DNA of 64,000 nt from contig OY856412.1 of the NCBI GenBank assembly GCA_963693085.1, positions 1,128,488,244-1,128,552,243 on the forward strand. The letters run 5' to 3'. The notes below the pieces were generated by a model that saw only the letters and a program-made list of their open reading frames with translations, was not told the origin of the DNA and did no database searches. The stretch's first letter is position 1, and the number at the start of each line of letters is the position of its first letter. The translations under genes and the position numbers were made by a program. The DNA is from Alisma plantago-aquatica (lineage: Eukaryota > Streptophyta > Magnoliopsida > Alismatales > Alismataceae). Shown here in pieces: positions 10,718 to 23,843 of the stretch.

Positions 10718-12110
10718 TGACACTACTCAAGGGTGTCTGTTAAATGCAAGCGTATGCATCAGAGTAGTAAAGAGACTTGATGAAGCTTGAATTTCAATGT
10801 GAGGGAACTGGGACTAATAGAAACACTTACTAAAATAGATCATTTACACCTAATAAAGGATCGTTTATGTGGTGATTAGAAACTAAGAATGAAAATTCAA
10901 TATGTAAAAGGTAAAGTTAATGTAAGATAAAATGGATGGATTCTTTAGGATGCCGATTTCACCATGGTGTCAACCTATGAACATTCTATAACATCAAAAC
11001 AAATTAATTTACTTCTTAGTATTAAGTGTTTGTAGCTTTTACTATTTGCTTTTGCAATGTAGCACTTGTTTAGCCTAGTTATTATTCTTTTACAACATGA
11101 ATATAAGAGACAGAATGAAAAGAACTATCTCTGGACAATTGCTTCACTGTGGTTATCCCTCTTTTGCAACACATTATTGACTGTGATGATTACAACTCTT
11201 CTAATTGTTAACCCCCTTTTGCAACATTAACAACACATTACAAACCATGGTGATCAAGCATAAATAAGGCAATAAACCTTTTTTGTTATCAAAATCAAAA
11301 GTAAAATATTCTATTGTATTGAATCCAAATATGAACTTCCATAGAGTTAACAGTGGGCTACTCTTGAGTCCTTAAAAATGGGAGTTTAGCCACTCATGCT
11401 CAATAAAGAAGATTACAAAGGGACGAAGTAGAAGAAACCATGAGAAAACACCTGACATGTTGTTGTGGCATCTTCCTCTTCTCCTTCTTGTTCTCTACAT
11501 CCTCCAATGATAGATGGTGGGATAGCCTTTAGATGAGATGCCTCCAATGTAACCTCTCCTAAATGGGATGCCTCCATGTGGAAGTCCCCCTTTGGTTTAT
11601 AGAGTAAGTATTAGGAAACCACTTGTCCAAAAACTTTAAGAAGTGTCTTGTTTTAAAAATATGTCGATGCCACCAGTTTCTTCCCTTCATTGCAAGTTAT
11701 GTCTTCAAATATCAGTGCCACTACTTGGGTTGGTGGTATTGAGAATCTTTTTGACATTTCCCCTCCTTTCTTTTTTATTCTTCTTTTCCTAGTTTTGCCT
11801 TCCTTTTCTTTTCATATGAATGCTACCCACAGAAGTCAGTGGTACCAAAATTTTCTATTTTTTACTGTTGAGTTTGCAATAAAACAATAATATGTTAAGA
11901 AAATAATACAATAATGAGATTTCAACCTAAATACATGTAAAATAGAAAATATTGATGAACAAGGGTCATTCTAAGAAAATTTAAGTAAAATGTTCATAAA
12001 ACATATGAATATGAGAGAAATCATCCTAAAATCATGCCTAAGTATGCCCCAATGTTAATAGAGAAATCATTTTCACCAATTATACAACATAATGAGTTAG
12101 GTACTTATCA
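10718..12110 (-). mobile_element. 5' LTR of an Athila-type gypsy element
   Basis: The LTR end beside the primer site reads TGACACTACTCAAGG on the plus strand (CCTTGAGTAGTGTCA on minus). Inside, GGGAGTTTAGCCACTCATGC and the CACCATGGTGTCAACC region resemble plant Athila/Tat LTRs. The latter also resembles 58190-58220 in the second Athila LTR of this window. The outer end was not found; 12110 is an estimate just before the LINE. Confidence 0.55.
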
Positions 12111-12129
12111 TAATGCTAAGTTAGTGAGA

Positions 12130-12445
12130 CATTTTGTTTAGAAAAGAAACAATGAAGGGTGTAGATATATTCCTTCCACTCATGTGCATGTTTTCCTCGC
12201 AGTCTCACCTCTACATTTTAGTTCTAAAGGTAAGACAAACGTGGAGCGATTTCAAGAGGTTAGAAGAAGGAACAAATCCCTGCCAAAATTTACTTCAAAA
12301 TCTAGTGTTGGGATTTTTCATAGAGTTAATAAATTTTTATTCCCACGAATGCACAACAAATTTGGTGGTTTGGAAATTACTAATGAGGATATTAATGATC
12401 AGGCTGACAGCTCAACATCCTAACTCATTAAGTGAATAACTCTTT
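12130..12445 (+). other. possible LINE ORF1 remnant
   Basis: Overlapping plus frames (12134-12439 and 12184-12423) sit directly upstream of the LINE ORF2 remnant, where ORF1 is expected. They share no motif I can identify, such as a zinc knuckle. The call rests on position alone. Confidence 0.25.
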
Positions 12446-12454
12446 CCAGTCTCT

Positions 12455-14090
12455 TCTTGGAGTGTCCTAGGTATAAGTAATAATATACATGGTGTCTAAG
12501 AAGATATGAATAGGGACAAATATTATATTATCATCTTCAATGAAACTAAGCTTTGATCTAATAAACCATTTGCTTTTATGTATGGATACTTTATTCAATT
12601 TAATTGGATTTTGTATCACTCAATTCATTCTATTGAAAGAAGATATGTGCACTATCACCAAATATCTAAATCTGACCAAATCCATTCTAAAGTGACTATT
12701 ATAATTCAACTTTGTATCTTTTTTTGTGTATGGGAACTATGATTATACTGATAGGTGGGGTATTTTGGATTCTATTGATGATATTAATGATAACATTGGT
12801 GACCCTTGGACTTTTATGGAAGATTTTAATCATATTAGAAAAGATTGTGAAAAAATATTCAAGAAGACTATGTTTGTAAGATTTGTGGAATATTTAAATG
12901 GTTGTATTCTAAAATGTGGGTTATTTGAATATAATTTAAAAGGTCCTTATTACACTTGGTATAATCGTATGGGATGTTTGGATTTAATTACCTCTAAGAT
13001 TGGTAATGTTTTCAAGCTTGGGATTATAAATCTCCCTTCAATCATACTACAATTTCTTGTTGTACTAGTTTTGATCGTTTCTCCAAAATTCTTAACTCTA
13101 CTTTTGAGAATTGGGGGCTAAAGATTTTAGGTTCAAAAGATCCTAAACCTCACACAAATAGTTTCCTAACCTAGTGGAGAGTTTATGAGATGCTTTCCTA
13201 AATGACCTTAAGGTTGGTATTTCCTTACCTAGTAACATTGCATTCCTACATAGTAAACCCAATTCCTAGAATTCTACCACTTTTGGTAAGATCCATACAA
13301 AGATTGATTCTTTTGATAAGGATCTCCTTACCTTAGATACCAATCAAAATTCTAACTCAATCAACATGGTCTCAAAGAAAGTGGACCAAAATGGGTTCAT
13401 CTAATTTACCAAGGAATCCTCTAGAAGAAAGGATCCATATCTCAATCGATCAAGTGGGGGGACAAAAATACAAGTTTATTTCACAAATCTTATAACAAGA
13501 AGAAGCAAGACTCCCACATCCATAGCCCAAGTGGATAATGTTATGACCTCTAAATAACACCTAATCATAAGCCACGTAGCTAAGTATTTCACCATTCTTA
13601 TTATCACAATTATAGCTTTCCTACCCTCTTTTGTTTCAACTAGGACTTCTTTTTCCTAAAAAGTGGCTAATTCTTCATCCCTGTTATCTGAACACAAAAT
13701 TTCCATTCATTTCTAATACAGACCTTGATATATCTCTTGGCCTTGATGGACTTATTTTAGATTTCTATTAGTCATCTAGGGAGGAGATTAAAACAAGTGT
13801 CTTGAATATTCTATTCTAGTTTCAACATAATCCTGACATCACTGGTCAACTGGAAAATCTTGAAAACTACTCACATTGTGCTGATAGAAATATAGTATTC
13901 CCTATAATATTAATTAGTTCCTACCCAATATTATTATCAGATCATGTTACCAATTTATCTCTAAGAGTCTTAACAATTTTCTCAAACCCCTTATTGATAC
14001 CTTAGTTGGTGTAGAACACTTTCCTTTTCCCAAAGGCCAACAAAATCCAAGACACCTACATCACTTATAGGGATTCCCATTTATTATACC
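12455..14090 (+). pseudogene. LINE ORF2 remnant (endonuclease and start of reverse transcriptase)
   Basis: The start reads SWSVLGISNNIHGV, and further on FNETKL corresponds to the ETK catalytic block of APE-type endonucleases. At 12726-13121 the frame gives YGNYDYTDRWGILDSI, then PWTFMEDFNHI (the GDFN block, with Gly replaced by Glu) and YYTWYN. At 13452 KWGDKNTSLFHK marks the linker before the RT. At about 13950-14085 QFISKSLNNFLKPLID and PFPKGQQ match the first RT palm blocks. Several frameshifts and stops separate these pieces, and the rest of RT is missing. An intact plant LINE ORF2 would be over 1,000 residues. Confidence 0.82.
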
Positions 14091-15701
14091 AAAATTAAAT
14101 TTGAGAAGGATTTTGGAAAAATTAATTGGAATATCATAATTCTAACTATTATTGTTTCAATTTTCCAACAAGGGGGATTGATTGAATACATAGTTTCATT
14201 TAATCTTATCATTTTCTACCATGATTAAAGGTATTATGTTTGGTTGTTTTTGTAGATCTAATGGGTAGTGTTAATGGGACCTGATTTCTCCCTCGCTCTT
14301 CGTTCTCTATACCTTTAGTCCTACTTTCATGATTAAAATTACTCTCATAGAATGGATTCTAATAAGATACACCATAATAATTTAAATAAGTACATCACAA
14401 TATTGTGATCTTTCTTAAGTCTAACATAAGATATATTTTATACTATTATTTTTTATAAAAAATTAGTATAGTAAACTGATTAATAACGCCATCTAAAGTG
14501 ACATTTTTATTTATTTTAAAGAACTTTATAATAATAAGATGTAAAAATATGTTGTACTTTATAGTTGTAGATGACATATACGTAAGTTTCCACTCAGTGC
14601 AGAAGTTTTAGATCAAATTATGCATTTTTGATAAATATCATCACGGGTAATTATTTTAGTCTAAATGTGTTAGTTAAGTTTGTTTTTCTAAATGAGTACT
14701 CTAATAGTGAGCATAACTAGAAGAAAAGTGATACAACAAAAAAGGACATAGATAAAGGGCAAAGGTTACTCTTTTCTCAATTTTCTTATCTCATAAAGGC
14801 TGAAGGATAAATCTTAGCTCAATTTTCATCTCTTGTTATGCACATATTATTTCTTCTAAAAAAAATCCCCCACACTTCTAGTGTTTTGTATATGAATACT
14901 TCCTTCAAGACCAAAAAACCCCACAACACCTTCCTCTCTTCATCCCTAATAATTCCTTTGATAGATCTTCTCCTTCTTACTCCAATTTATCTCTCAATGA
15001 CAACCCCCTTATATTGAGCTTGACAACTCTTGAAGATGGTCTAACACATTGAACAACCTGGAACCTCCATCTTCTAATGTTCAACACTAGAGTGATCATC
15101 ATCTTCCTAGGTCTCCTCTAAGCTCCACTCTTCTCCCATCCTCTTAACTACCTTGCCTTGTAAACAAACTCTATATGTGCTACAAGCATACATCCAAAAT
15201 CTCTTGATATCCACCTTTCTTCCTTCATATTTACTACAATAATGAGTCACTATATCACCCATATCAATAATAAGGGGAAGATCCCCCTTATCATCTTTAA
15301 TCGGCTATTTCTATTGGCCCTCATTCAACAACTTGTAAGAGCCACATCTATTCCTCCTTCAAAAGATAAGGACTCTAAGCTAAGATTTTCTTTACTCACC
15401 CTATGAAGTTTTCTAGACACCTCTCCATTTGAAAAGACATGGTATATGTTTACACATCTCCCTCCCTACAACATTCAAAATGAGAAGCCAGTTGAACCAT
15501 ATAGCATGTACGTAATATCATGGGGTAGTAGTATTTCAATATAATTCTGTCACTGATGCCAAAACAAATTGTTTTTTATAGCTTCTCAAAGAAGATGTAG
15601 TGATTGATTTCAATTTTCAATATGCAAACTTTCTACCCTATTTATTCTTAATGAAACTAGTTATGTTGATCAACAGTAAGAAAAAAATTGAAAATTTTAA
15701 T
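14091..15701. other. no gene recognised
   Basis: This is AT-rich, multiply stopped sequence between the LINE relic and the long-LTR element. 14870-15480 is somewhat pyrimidine-rich on the plus strand (many CTTCTTCC-type runs) but gives no long frame or motif. It could be further decayed LINE or LTR sequence. Confidence 0.4.
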
Positions 15702-18100
15702 TGCATACTAAAAAACAAATTGACAAAATTATAAAGGATAAGGGACATCAAAATAAAAGGCTTCCCATGCAAGAGATAAGGACTACCCAAAGAGGGCATA
15801 AAAGAATAAGATCATACATAAGAGATACTTGCCATTAAATATAACAATAAATTAGTGCCACATAAGCACATATCATGATCTGAGCACATAACCCATCAAG
15901 ATTTTTGGGCACATAACCCATCATCAATTTGGGCACATAACCCATCATAAACATCATCCACCTGCATGCATGTGAGATAAGCATAGCCCTAGAACAATAT
16001 AAAAATGGCAGCCAACACCCATAAAGCTAAAGCCTAATAGATAATGGCTCATAACCAAACTCCCAATATATATGAAATTGGGCCAACCCCCATAAAGATG
16101 AAACCCAGGTATGGGGCACATAACCTCCATCCCAAAAAAATATTAAGGGCACACACCCAAAAACCAATGTAATTTACACTACTCTTGTGCTACTGAATCA
16201 CATGGCATTTTTAATGTAGAGGAAAGTAGAAAAGTATAGTCAAAGGATGATATAAAGGTTTCCATCACACAACGGACAACACAAACATATAAACATCCAC
16301 ATCATAGTGGGCATATACCAACAAGAAAACTTCCACATCACAGTGGGCATATAATATCAAAAGTCCAAATTACACCAAGGCAACAAGATAAGATTCCAAG
16401 AGAATATCCATGATCATAAGATCAATAACAAAATCAGATAGTTCACAAGAACCATGATAACAAAAGAAAATAGCAATGTGTGTAGGCTATTGACCATAGG
16501 ACCAAGAGAAAGATAATTTAGGTTAATTGCTCAAAAAGAATAATAGGGGATACAACATACCTCAACTTCAGAGTCAAATGATCCAAAGTCCAACTAGGTC
16601 CCAGCCTAGGCCTCCAAAGAACCTATTAAGCATATATATGGAATTAGGGTTAAGTTTTCATTACTTATTCAAAACCCTAAAATCGCCTTTTTATTAATGT
16701 GTGAATTTATAAAAACTATGTCATATTTTATGTTATATTTTTCTGAGTTCAAAACATTTTTTTATATTTAGTTATGAATTATACAAGTTAGTATCTTATT
16801 AATTAGATCCATTAAAATCACACCTTTAAAACATAATATTCAGGTAACAAAACCAATACCAATATAAAGCTTACATTTTTCTAAATCCAACAAGTATTTA
16901 TTCATATTTTTCTGACTAGTAGATTTTTAGTTATTAATTTTCCAAACCCAACCAATCAGAAAATCTCATAATGCCACATAGGTAAGAGCCCAATCACAGG
17001 CAGCCAACTCAACCGACCCCACAGCCACCCAGTAAAGTTGCCTTACAACCGAGCTAGAGCAACCACTCGTAAAAAGACCATAATACCCTTCCGATAGAAA
17101 ACTAAAACAAAGCGAGAGATGAGGGCAAAGAGGGAAATCCACAATGGGGTTTGTTCCCCCGCGAGGAACTCTCGAAGCCATGGAATAGGGAGGAGAACTT
17201 CGAGCTCCAGTCTGAGATCTAGTGCAAACCAGGCGGAGAAAACTAAAGGAACTATGTTCCCGAGAGGACGACGGTCTCAAAGAGCCCAGGCACAACCAAA
17301 ACGGCCAGCCACAACTCTTAACTAGCACCTCCGCCAAAACAGAAGAAGACTGAGAACCATAGTTGAGGAGAACGGGCCCTAGAGTACCCAAAATGTAGGT
17401 GACGGAGGTATCTCACATTGAGTCTGAAGCTCAAGGTCGAAGAAGACAATGCGTAGGTGAACAAAAGGCTAACAATTTCAACGAAGGTCAAAAGTTGATA
17501 AAAAAGGGAGAATCTGCAATACCTAAAATCTGAGCAAGGCAGGGGCTCACGAAGCTTGCCCACACCTTCACGACATGAAGCCAACAAAAAACAAGCCCCG
17601 CCGACCACCAGGATCCTAGGATGAACTCCCTGCCACCGGAACAGGTTGATGGAGTAGGGGGAGATAGTTGCAGACCAAACCAAACCAATGTGGCTTTTGG
17701 AGAAGGTTTCAGGGGTTCAAGGATCGTGAAGGAGGCCCTATATATAGGTGCGGAGTTAGGGTTCAATGAGGAACCAACAAGAACAAAAAAATAGAGGAGG
17801 GAAAGGAAAGTCCTAGCCGACTTGGGCTCCTATTTAGGGAAACCCTATCAAAGTAGGGATCGACCAGTTCGGAAAGTTGCGGATATGGAGGAAATCAAGA
17901 CCTGAGGTGCCGAAAAGGAAAGACGGAAGATCTTGCCTCACTGTAGCCGTGAGAAAGAGTCTAATTGGAGGTAGGCATATGACATATTAGATTACATTAT
18001 TCATGCATTCGATTATTAGGGTCACTCTAACCTCAACCTTGTTTGGTCAAACCCAAAAGGTCAAACTTCTAGGGTAGGGTCCAAGATCCGGTATGTTACA
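15702..18100 (-). mobile_element. 3' LTR (truncated) of a long-LTR element
   Basis: 15702-16623 is a direct repeat of 19146-20069 (by eye well over 90% identical), and 17940-18100 repeats 20105-20136 plus 20795-20922. The upper end, TGTAACATACCGG on the minus strand at 18100, abuts a purine tract. The lower 370 bp of the LTR are missing. The copy contains 16624-17935, which is absent from the partner LTR and is GC-richer. Open frames at 16966-17766 lie in that segment on both strands and have no known domain. TCAAACTTC and AGGGTCCAAGATCCGG mark the shared upper end. Confidence 0.8.
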
Positions 18101-18758
18101 ACACTCCACCCCTTAAAAGGATTTCTTCCTCAAAATCTATAGATCAAACATCAACAACTAACTACTCTCCACCCCTTAAAAAGGTTCACCCTAACAAGTC
18201 AAACTAAACAATGTTTTAGAGCTACCCACATCTGTTAGTTGTGAAAGTTTTAGAGATTTATATTACTCGTGTATCCAACTAAAGTCACCATCTAGGGTTG
18301 ATATTTAGGTCCTCATGTCTCTAACCTATCAACCCTACATGAACATCCAAAAAGTCATAGGGTAGATCAACTACACCATTTTATCAATCCTAGTCACAAA
18401 CTAGGGTTAGATTCTACTCAAACTAGAGTTTCTCTTCATTGTGACTTAGTTCAAGAAAATATTGATAAAATCCAGAGAAAGCATTTTATTTTGTACATAA
18501 AGTATTATATGGACAATAATTTGTTGTGAAAAACTTTTACAATTGAAAATTGAAATTTAGGGCCCAAAATCAAAGTGAGAAACAAAGTCACAATATTTCC
18601 ATATTTAGATCTTCTAACATATTCTCATCCTCAAGCCAAACCTTGTTGCACAAAAGATCATCATTGATCAAATCTAGGGTCAACATATCACTTAAAGGTA
18701 ACTAACTAAGTCAAGGGTTCTAAAGGGAGACAAAATTAAAATAGTCAGATTTCGACTA
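18101..18758 (-). mobile_element. short internal region of a non-autonomous LTR element
   Basis: Bounded by a purine tract next to the 3' LTR (minus strand CCTTTTAAGGGGTGGAGTG, 18102-18120) and the primer site at 18759-18776. It is only about 0.66 kb and has no open frame of note. That is too small for gag-pol, so the element is either a LARD-like non-autonomous element or a large internal deletion product. Confidence 0.65.
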
Positions 18759-18776
18759 CCATGGGCTCGGATACCA
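18759..18776 (-). other. primer-binding site, initiator tRNA-Met type
   Basis: The minus strand reads TGGTATCCGAGCCCATGG, one mismatch in the first 13 bases from the canonical plant TGGTATCAGAGCC site. It begins immediately after the LTR end at 18777. Confidence 0.85.
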
Positions 18777-20922
18777 TGTTGTAAAGAAGTGATACCACCT
18801 CTCTACTAAAGATTTGAAAAATAAAACCTCCAGTCCAAGCACACTCAAAAGGTATGATGGAGTGGGTGTAAAATTTTCAAATCTTTATATAATGGTAACA
18901 AAAGACCAAAGTATAGAAGCAGAATAAAAACATGACTATATTCAATTATAAAACAAAGGGTTACAAACTTACATCACAAGGATCCATGTAGAGGAAATAT
19001 AAACCACCTCAAGATTGTCCCCAAGCTTTAACTTCACAATCTAAGTCCGGGTCCACATGTCAGGCTATCCCTTTCCTCCACCTAAGGTTTGAAGCATACC
19101 CCAGCAAAAGAGAAAAAACAGGAGACATCAACAAAGGCTGGTGTGTGCATACTAAAAAGAAAACTGCGAAAATTATAAAGGATATGGGACATCAAAATAA
19201 AAGGCTTCCCATGCAAGAGATAAGGACTACCCAAAGAGGGCATAAAAGAATAAGATCATAACAAAAGAGATACTTGCCATTAAATATAACAATAAAGTAG
19301 TGCAACATACACACATATCATGATCTGAGCACATAACCCATCAAGACTTTTGGGCACATAACACATCATCAAATTGGGCACATAGCCCATCATAAACATC
19401 ATCAACCTACATGCATGTGAGATAAGCATAGCCCTAGAACAATATAAAGACAATGGCAGCCAACCCCATAAAGCTAAAGCCTGATAGAGAATGGCTCATA
19501 ACCAAACTCCCAATATATATGAAATTGGGCCAACCCCCATAAAGCTGAAACCCAGGTATGGGGCACATAACCTCCATCCCAAACAATATTAAGGGCACAC
19601 ACCCAAAAACCAATGTAATTTACACTACTCTAGTGCTACTCAATCACATGGCATGTTTAATGTAGAGGAAAGTAGAAAAGTATAGTCAGAGGATGATACA
19701 AAGTTTTCCATCACACAATGGAAAACACAAACATATAAACATCCACATCATAGTGGGCATATATCAACAAGAAAATTCCACATAACAGTGGGCATATAAT
19801 ATCAAAAGTCCAACTTACACCAAGGCAACAAGATAAGATTCCAAGAGAATGTCCATGATCATAAGATCAATAACAAAATAAGATAGTTCACAAGAACCAT
19901 GATATCAAAAGAAAAGAGCAATGTGTGTAGGTTATTGACCATAGGACCAAGATAAAGATAATTTAGGTTAATTGCTCAAAAATAATAATAGGGGATACAT
20001 CATACCTCAACTTCAGAGTCAAATGATCCAAAGTCCAACTAGGTCCAAACCTAGGCCTCCAAAGAACCTCTTAATAGGTTAAGTGTGGAAGAAAACTCGC
20101 GTCACTGTAGCCACGAGAAAGAGTCCGACTGGAGGTAGGAGACAACTGCTCCTCTGTCGGATTCTCATCCAAGGGATACGATCCAATCCGATATAAGTGG
20201 GCCGTGTGACAGCCCAAGCTTAGGAAAATCTAGAAATTGAATTAAATTAAACAAAGTGAAATCCAAATAATTCATGTATTTTCTCTTTCCTCAATTAGGG
20301 GTTCTAGAATTATCCAAATTAAACCAAATTTTACGCATAAGTTAAGTTAAACATATAGATTTCGATTCTCCAATTATATTTCACTTTTGGCAACTTTAGA
20401 TGCAATATTTCATATATTCTTTGTTTCTCTTTCTTGATGCAATTAATGACACATAGATTATCCAAATTAGGTGAAACTTCATCCATAAGTTAACTTAAGT
20501 GTGTTTAATATGAATTTAGCATTATTTTCAACTTTTGGTGTTATACATTATATTTATTTATTAATTATACATTTTAAGGCAATTTCTCTCTCCTAACTTA
20601 CCATATTATTTCAAGGTGGTCCAAATTAGATGAAAATTGACATGTAGGATAATTTTAAGGTTTAGATTACGAATTTGAAGTCTATTCTTTATTTTGAGGC
20701 TTTCTTACATGGGTTTTGTCATCTGGCCCATTAGAGGCCCATTAGATCATTATGCATCCAATTAAGTTATTCATCATCTTATTATCACCAAATGAATTAT
20801 ATGACATATTAGATTACATTATTCATGCATTAGATTATTAGGGTCACTCTAACCTCAACCTTGTTTGGTCAAACTGAAATGGTCAAACTTCGAGGGTAGG
20901 GTCCAAGATCCGGTATGTTACA
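18777..20922 (-). mobile_element. 5' LTR of the long-LTR element
   Basis: Ends are TG...CA: the plus strand begins TGTTGTAAAGAAG at 18777 and ends GGTATGTTACA at 20922. Multiple short repeats GGGCACATAACCCATC lie at 19326-19400. Relative to the partner at 15702-18100 this copy lacks about 1.3 kb and has about 0.66 kb extra (20136-20795). The ancestral LTR was therefore probably over 3 kb. Confidence 0.8.
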
Positions 20923-23843
20923 AGGATAGTTTCATCTTAGAGTTTTTATGAGTTCTTAAAGTGTCTAGTAAGTATTGAACATGTGTGTATATCTATCTAA
21001 TAGGTAGTTACCAATGTATGTATGCTATTTATGTCTAACTAATCCTCCTTGTGAGATTAGCTTCATAATTTTCATTTGAATCTCCTTGTCTTCAAATCTT
21101 GAATTAAATCAACTACCTAAAATGCCAGGAAACAATACATATCAGTATATTTATTGTGTATGTGGGTATATACAAAAGTGTGCATATATAATAACAACAT
21201 AAATTGTTCAAGTATAATGTATTTTCACATACAAACTCATATTTTCATTTAAATAAACTAACCCATGTTTGTCATACCACCTTGGGTGTAATCGCCATTT
21301 TGTATCCATCATTGGACATAGGTCAGCAACCCCTTAGTATCTCTAACCTTGGGTTCAGAATATTGTAGTTTCTTTATATGATACATATACCAGAAATACA
21401 ATTGAATTGTAATTAAATAAACATCCAAGCATTTTATTTCATCAAACATTGAGAAATCCTTGGAAATATTTGGATTTTATATACATTGTTACTCATAAAC
21501 AACCACATACCTTACTGAAGACATCATGCGACATGTACTTCAATTGATTAAATCACCAATTGCATATTCATATACTCCATGATCAATCAACATTATTAAA
21601 AATGGGAATATACCAATGTGTCACCATTGTATCCATATGACACAAACGAATCCTATATGAGGTCCTAAACTCAGGCTTAGGGTCAACTTGGGTTTGGGTT
21701 AGGAATAAGAGTATCTACCCTAATTCCATCATATCATTAATTCCAAGGATTAGAAACCCTAGTTAACCATTAGGTGCAACCCTAGTTCTCAAATTAGGAA
21801 TATCATGTCCTTACAAACAAATAGATCACATAATGTGGCTAAGAGCATAACAAGTTATAAATATTGGTTCGGAAACCCTATTTCCATATGTATATCATTA
21901 TTGACCTTAGAAATCGTAAATGTACATCATCATCATCATCATAATTATCTTTAGATTTGATTATATTCATAATATCTAATATTATCACAAAATAAACATA
22001 TTCTATGAATTCAAATTATATTCCTCAATCTAGGGTTTGTATGCATTAATCAGCTCATATTCATACTTTGACTATTCTTTTGGAATTAGGATCATATTCA
22101 GGCATTGAAACCATTTTATTCATAATCTACTCATTTTTTGATAAATTTGATATTAATACCAATATTTTCAAAGGTACGATTCATTTTCTATATATACTAC
22201 AATTTATCATATTATGACCAATCAAGTGCTGACGATTAGGAATTCACATATTATCTAAAATAGCCACATGGACTGAGTCTAGCCTATAGACCAAAGCCAT
22301 ATCAACTTAGAGCTTCTACGTGGGTTGGGCTATGATCTAAAGTGAAAATACCCCAAAGCCCTTGCTCTTTGTGCATGCCCCAGACCCTTCTGGTAAAAAA
22401 ACCTATGATCATTTTCCAAGTCCTATCCCTCCATGGAGGAGGGTCAACAAGGAGTTTGACTCCTCCCTCCAAGGTGTAGAGAGTCAAGTCAAGGGTTTTA
22501 ATATCTCAACGAGGTTTTTTTGGCCTTAGAGGGGTTCTTGGTTTGGAAAAGGATGACCCGAGATTGAATGATAGAGGCTAGGTTTTAGTAAGCTATAAAT
22601 GTGAATTGGCAAGGATTACATAGATTACATAACCTAAATGTTAATGTTTCATCTCAGACAGAAAGGAGAAGCATTGAGGTGATTCCCAGGAAGCTTGCTC
22701 TTTACTTTGGCTTCTTGGTTGCTTCCTTCCATTTCTCAAGACCAACTTGGACTCTTACTAGAACCTTCCATCACACATAGAAGAAGGAAGGGAAGACATG
22801 GTTTTGTGGGAATGCTCTCAAGTGTTAGGGTTCTTAGTTTTCATGTTCATTGTCGATTGAAGGCCCATATTTCCTTATATAAACTATGGAAACTAGAGAG
22901 AAGGTGGAAGACAAGAAAACCTAACCAAATAGACAATTGTGAATCTATCATATCAACGAGTGCAAAGATAAAGGAGAGGCAGTTAGGTCGGTGCAGATAG
23001 TTCTACCAGAGATGAGGATAAGTGTTTGAATGGAGGAGACCATCTATAGTGGAAGAGATAGGTAACTATAGGAGTTTAAATTACTACTTCCATTGGAAAG
23101 GTCTAGTGTTCAAGCAGGGAGGATAACACCTGCTCGCATATTGGTCCCAGACTCGAGGTCCAACAAGGGTCAGACTCTGTCCTCAAAACAAAAATAAATT
23201 CTTTGATAAAAGTCCACTTTCTCATATTAATTCCTTAGGCCCCGTATTCTATCTATTTAGTCCCAAACTTTAACATTATTCTCCTTTTGCCATTTTCCCT
23301 CCTAGGCCAGATATTGTCTCCATATTAATCCATCAATTCCTCAATACTTTCCATCCAAGTAAATATGGCATAGTTACTAAATCAATTACCTAGTTCACTA
23401 TATGACTTAGAATTTTTTGGAATTTCTACCATAATCCTATATTTCAATTATCAGCATACTAAAGTTATCATTTGTATTTATTATGATAATTTACTCAACA
23501 TATCATTTTTCACCACGAATTGTATTGGATTGCATTGGATTCTAGGTCCCACGACCCATACTCTGGCCTTCCAAATGGTAAATATAATTAATATTTTCTT
23601 TATAATGAATATAGGTTTTAAGTTGATCACAACATCTCAACAAAAACCTTATATTCATATATTTTCTCAATATTGAAAATTTATTCCAAGTCTAGAGCTA
23701 AATTTCATTGTCCCAATTCTTTTGAAGTCATTTTGTTGATGTCCTCATTCTACTATTAATTTATTATTGTAAAGTGAATATCACACATTATTAGTGAATT
23801 CACAAGAATAGAATCAAAATTTACAAAATTTGACGATCTTACA
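20923..23843 (-). mobile_element. old LTR, family related to 51749-54618
   Basis: GTCTAACTAATCCTCCTT at 21031 also occurs at about 51966. The block CATAATCCTATATTT at about 23430 corresponds to the block at about 53710. The upper end, TTTGACGATCTTACA at 23843, matches the end TTTTAGGATATTACA at 54618. The total length, about 2.9 kb, equals that of the better copy. The lower end was lost at the junction with the LTR ending at 20922. Open frames at 22302 and 22695 lie inside the LTR and have no known domain. Confidence 0.6.

Noticed and set aside
16966..17766. Gene-like GC-richer region with frames on both strands
   Set aside because: It lies inside the 15702-18100 LTR, the frames overlap on opposite strands, and no domain is recognised.
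21920..21945. CATCATCATCAT run as a notable satellite
   Set aside because: A short simple repeat inside an LTR relic, of the kind expected in any plant genome.
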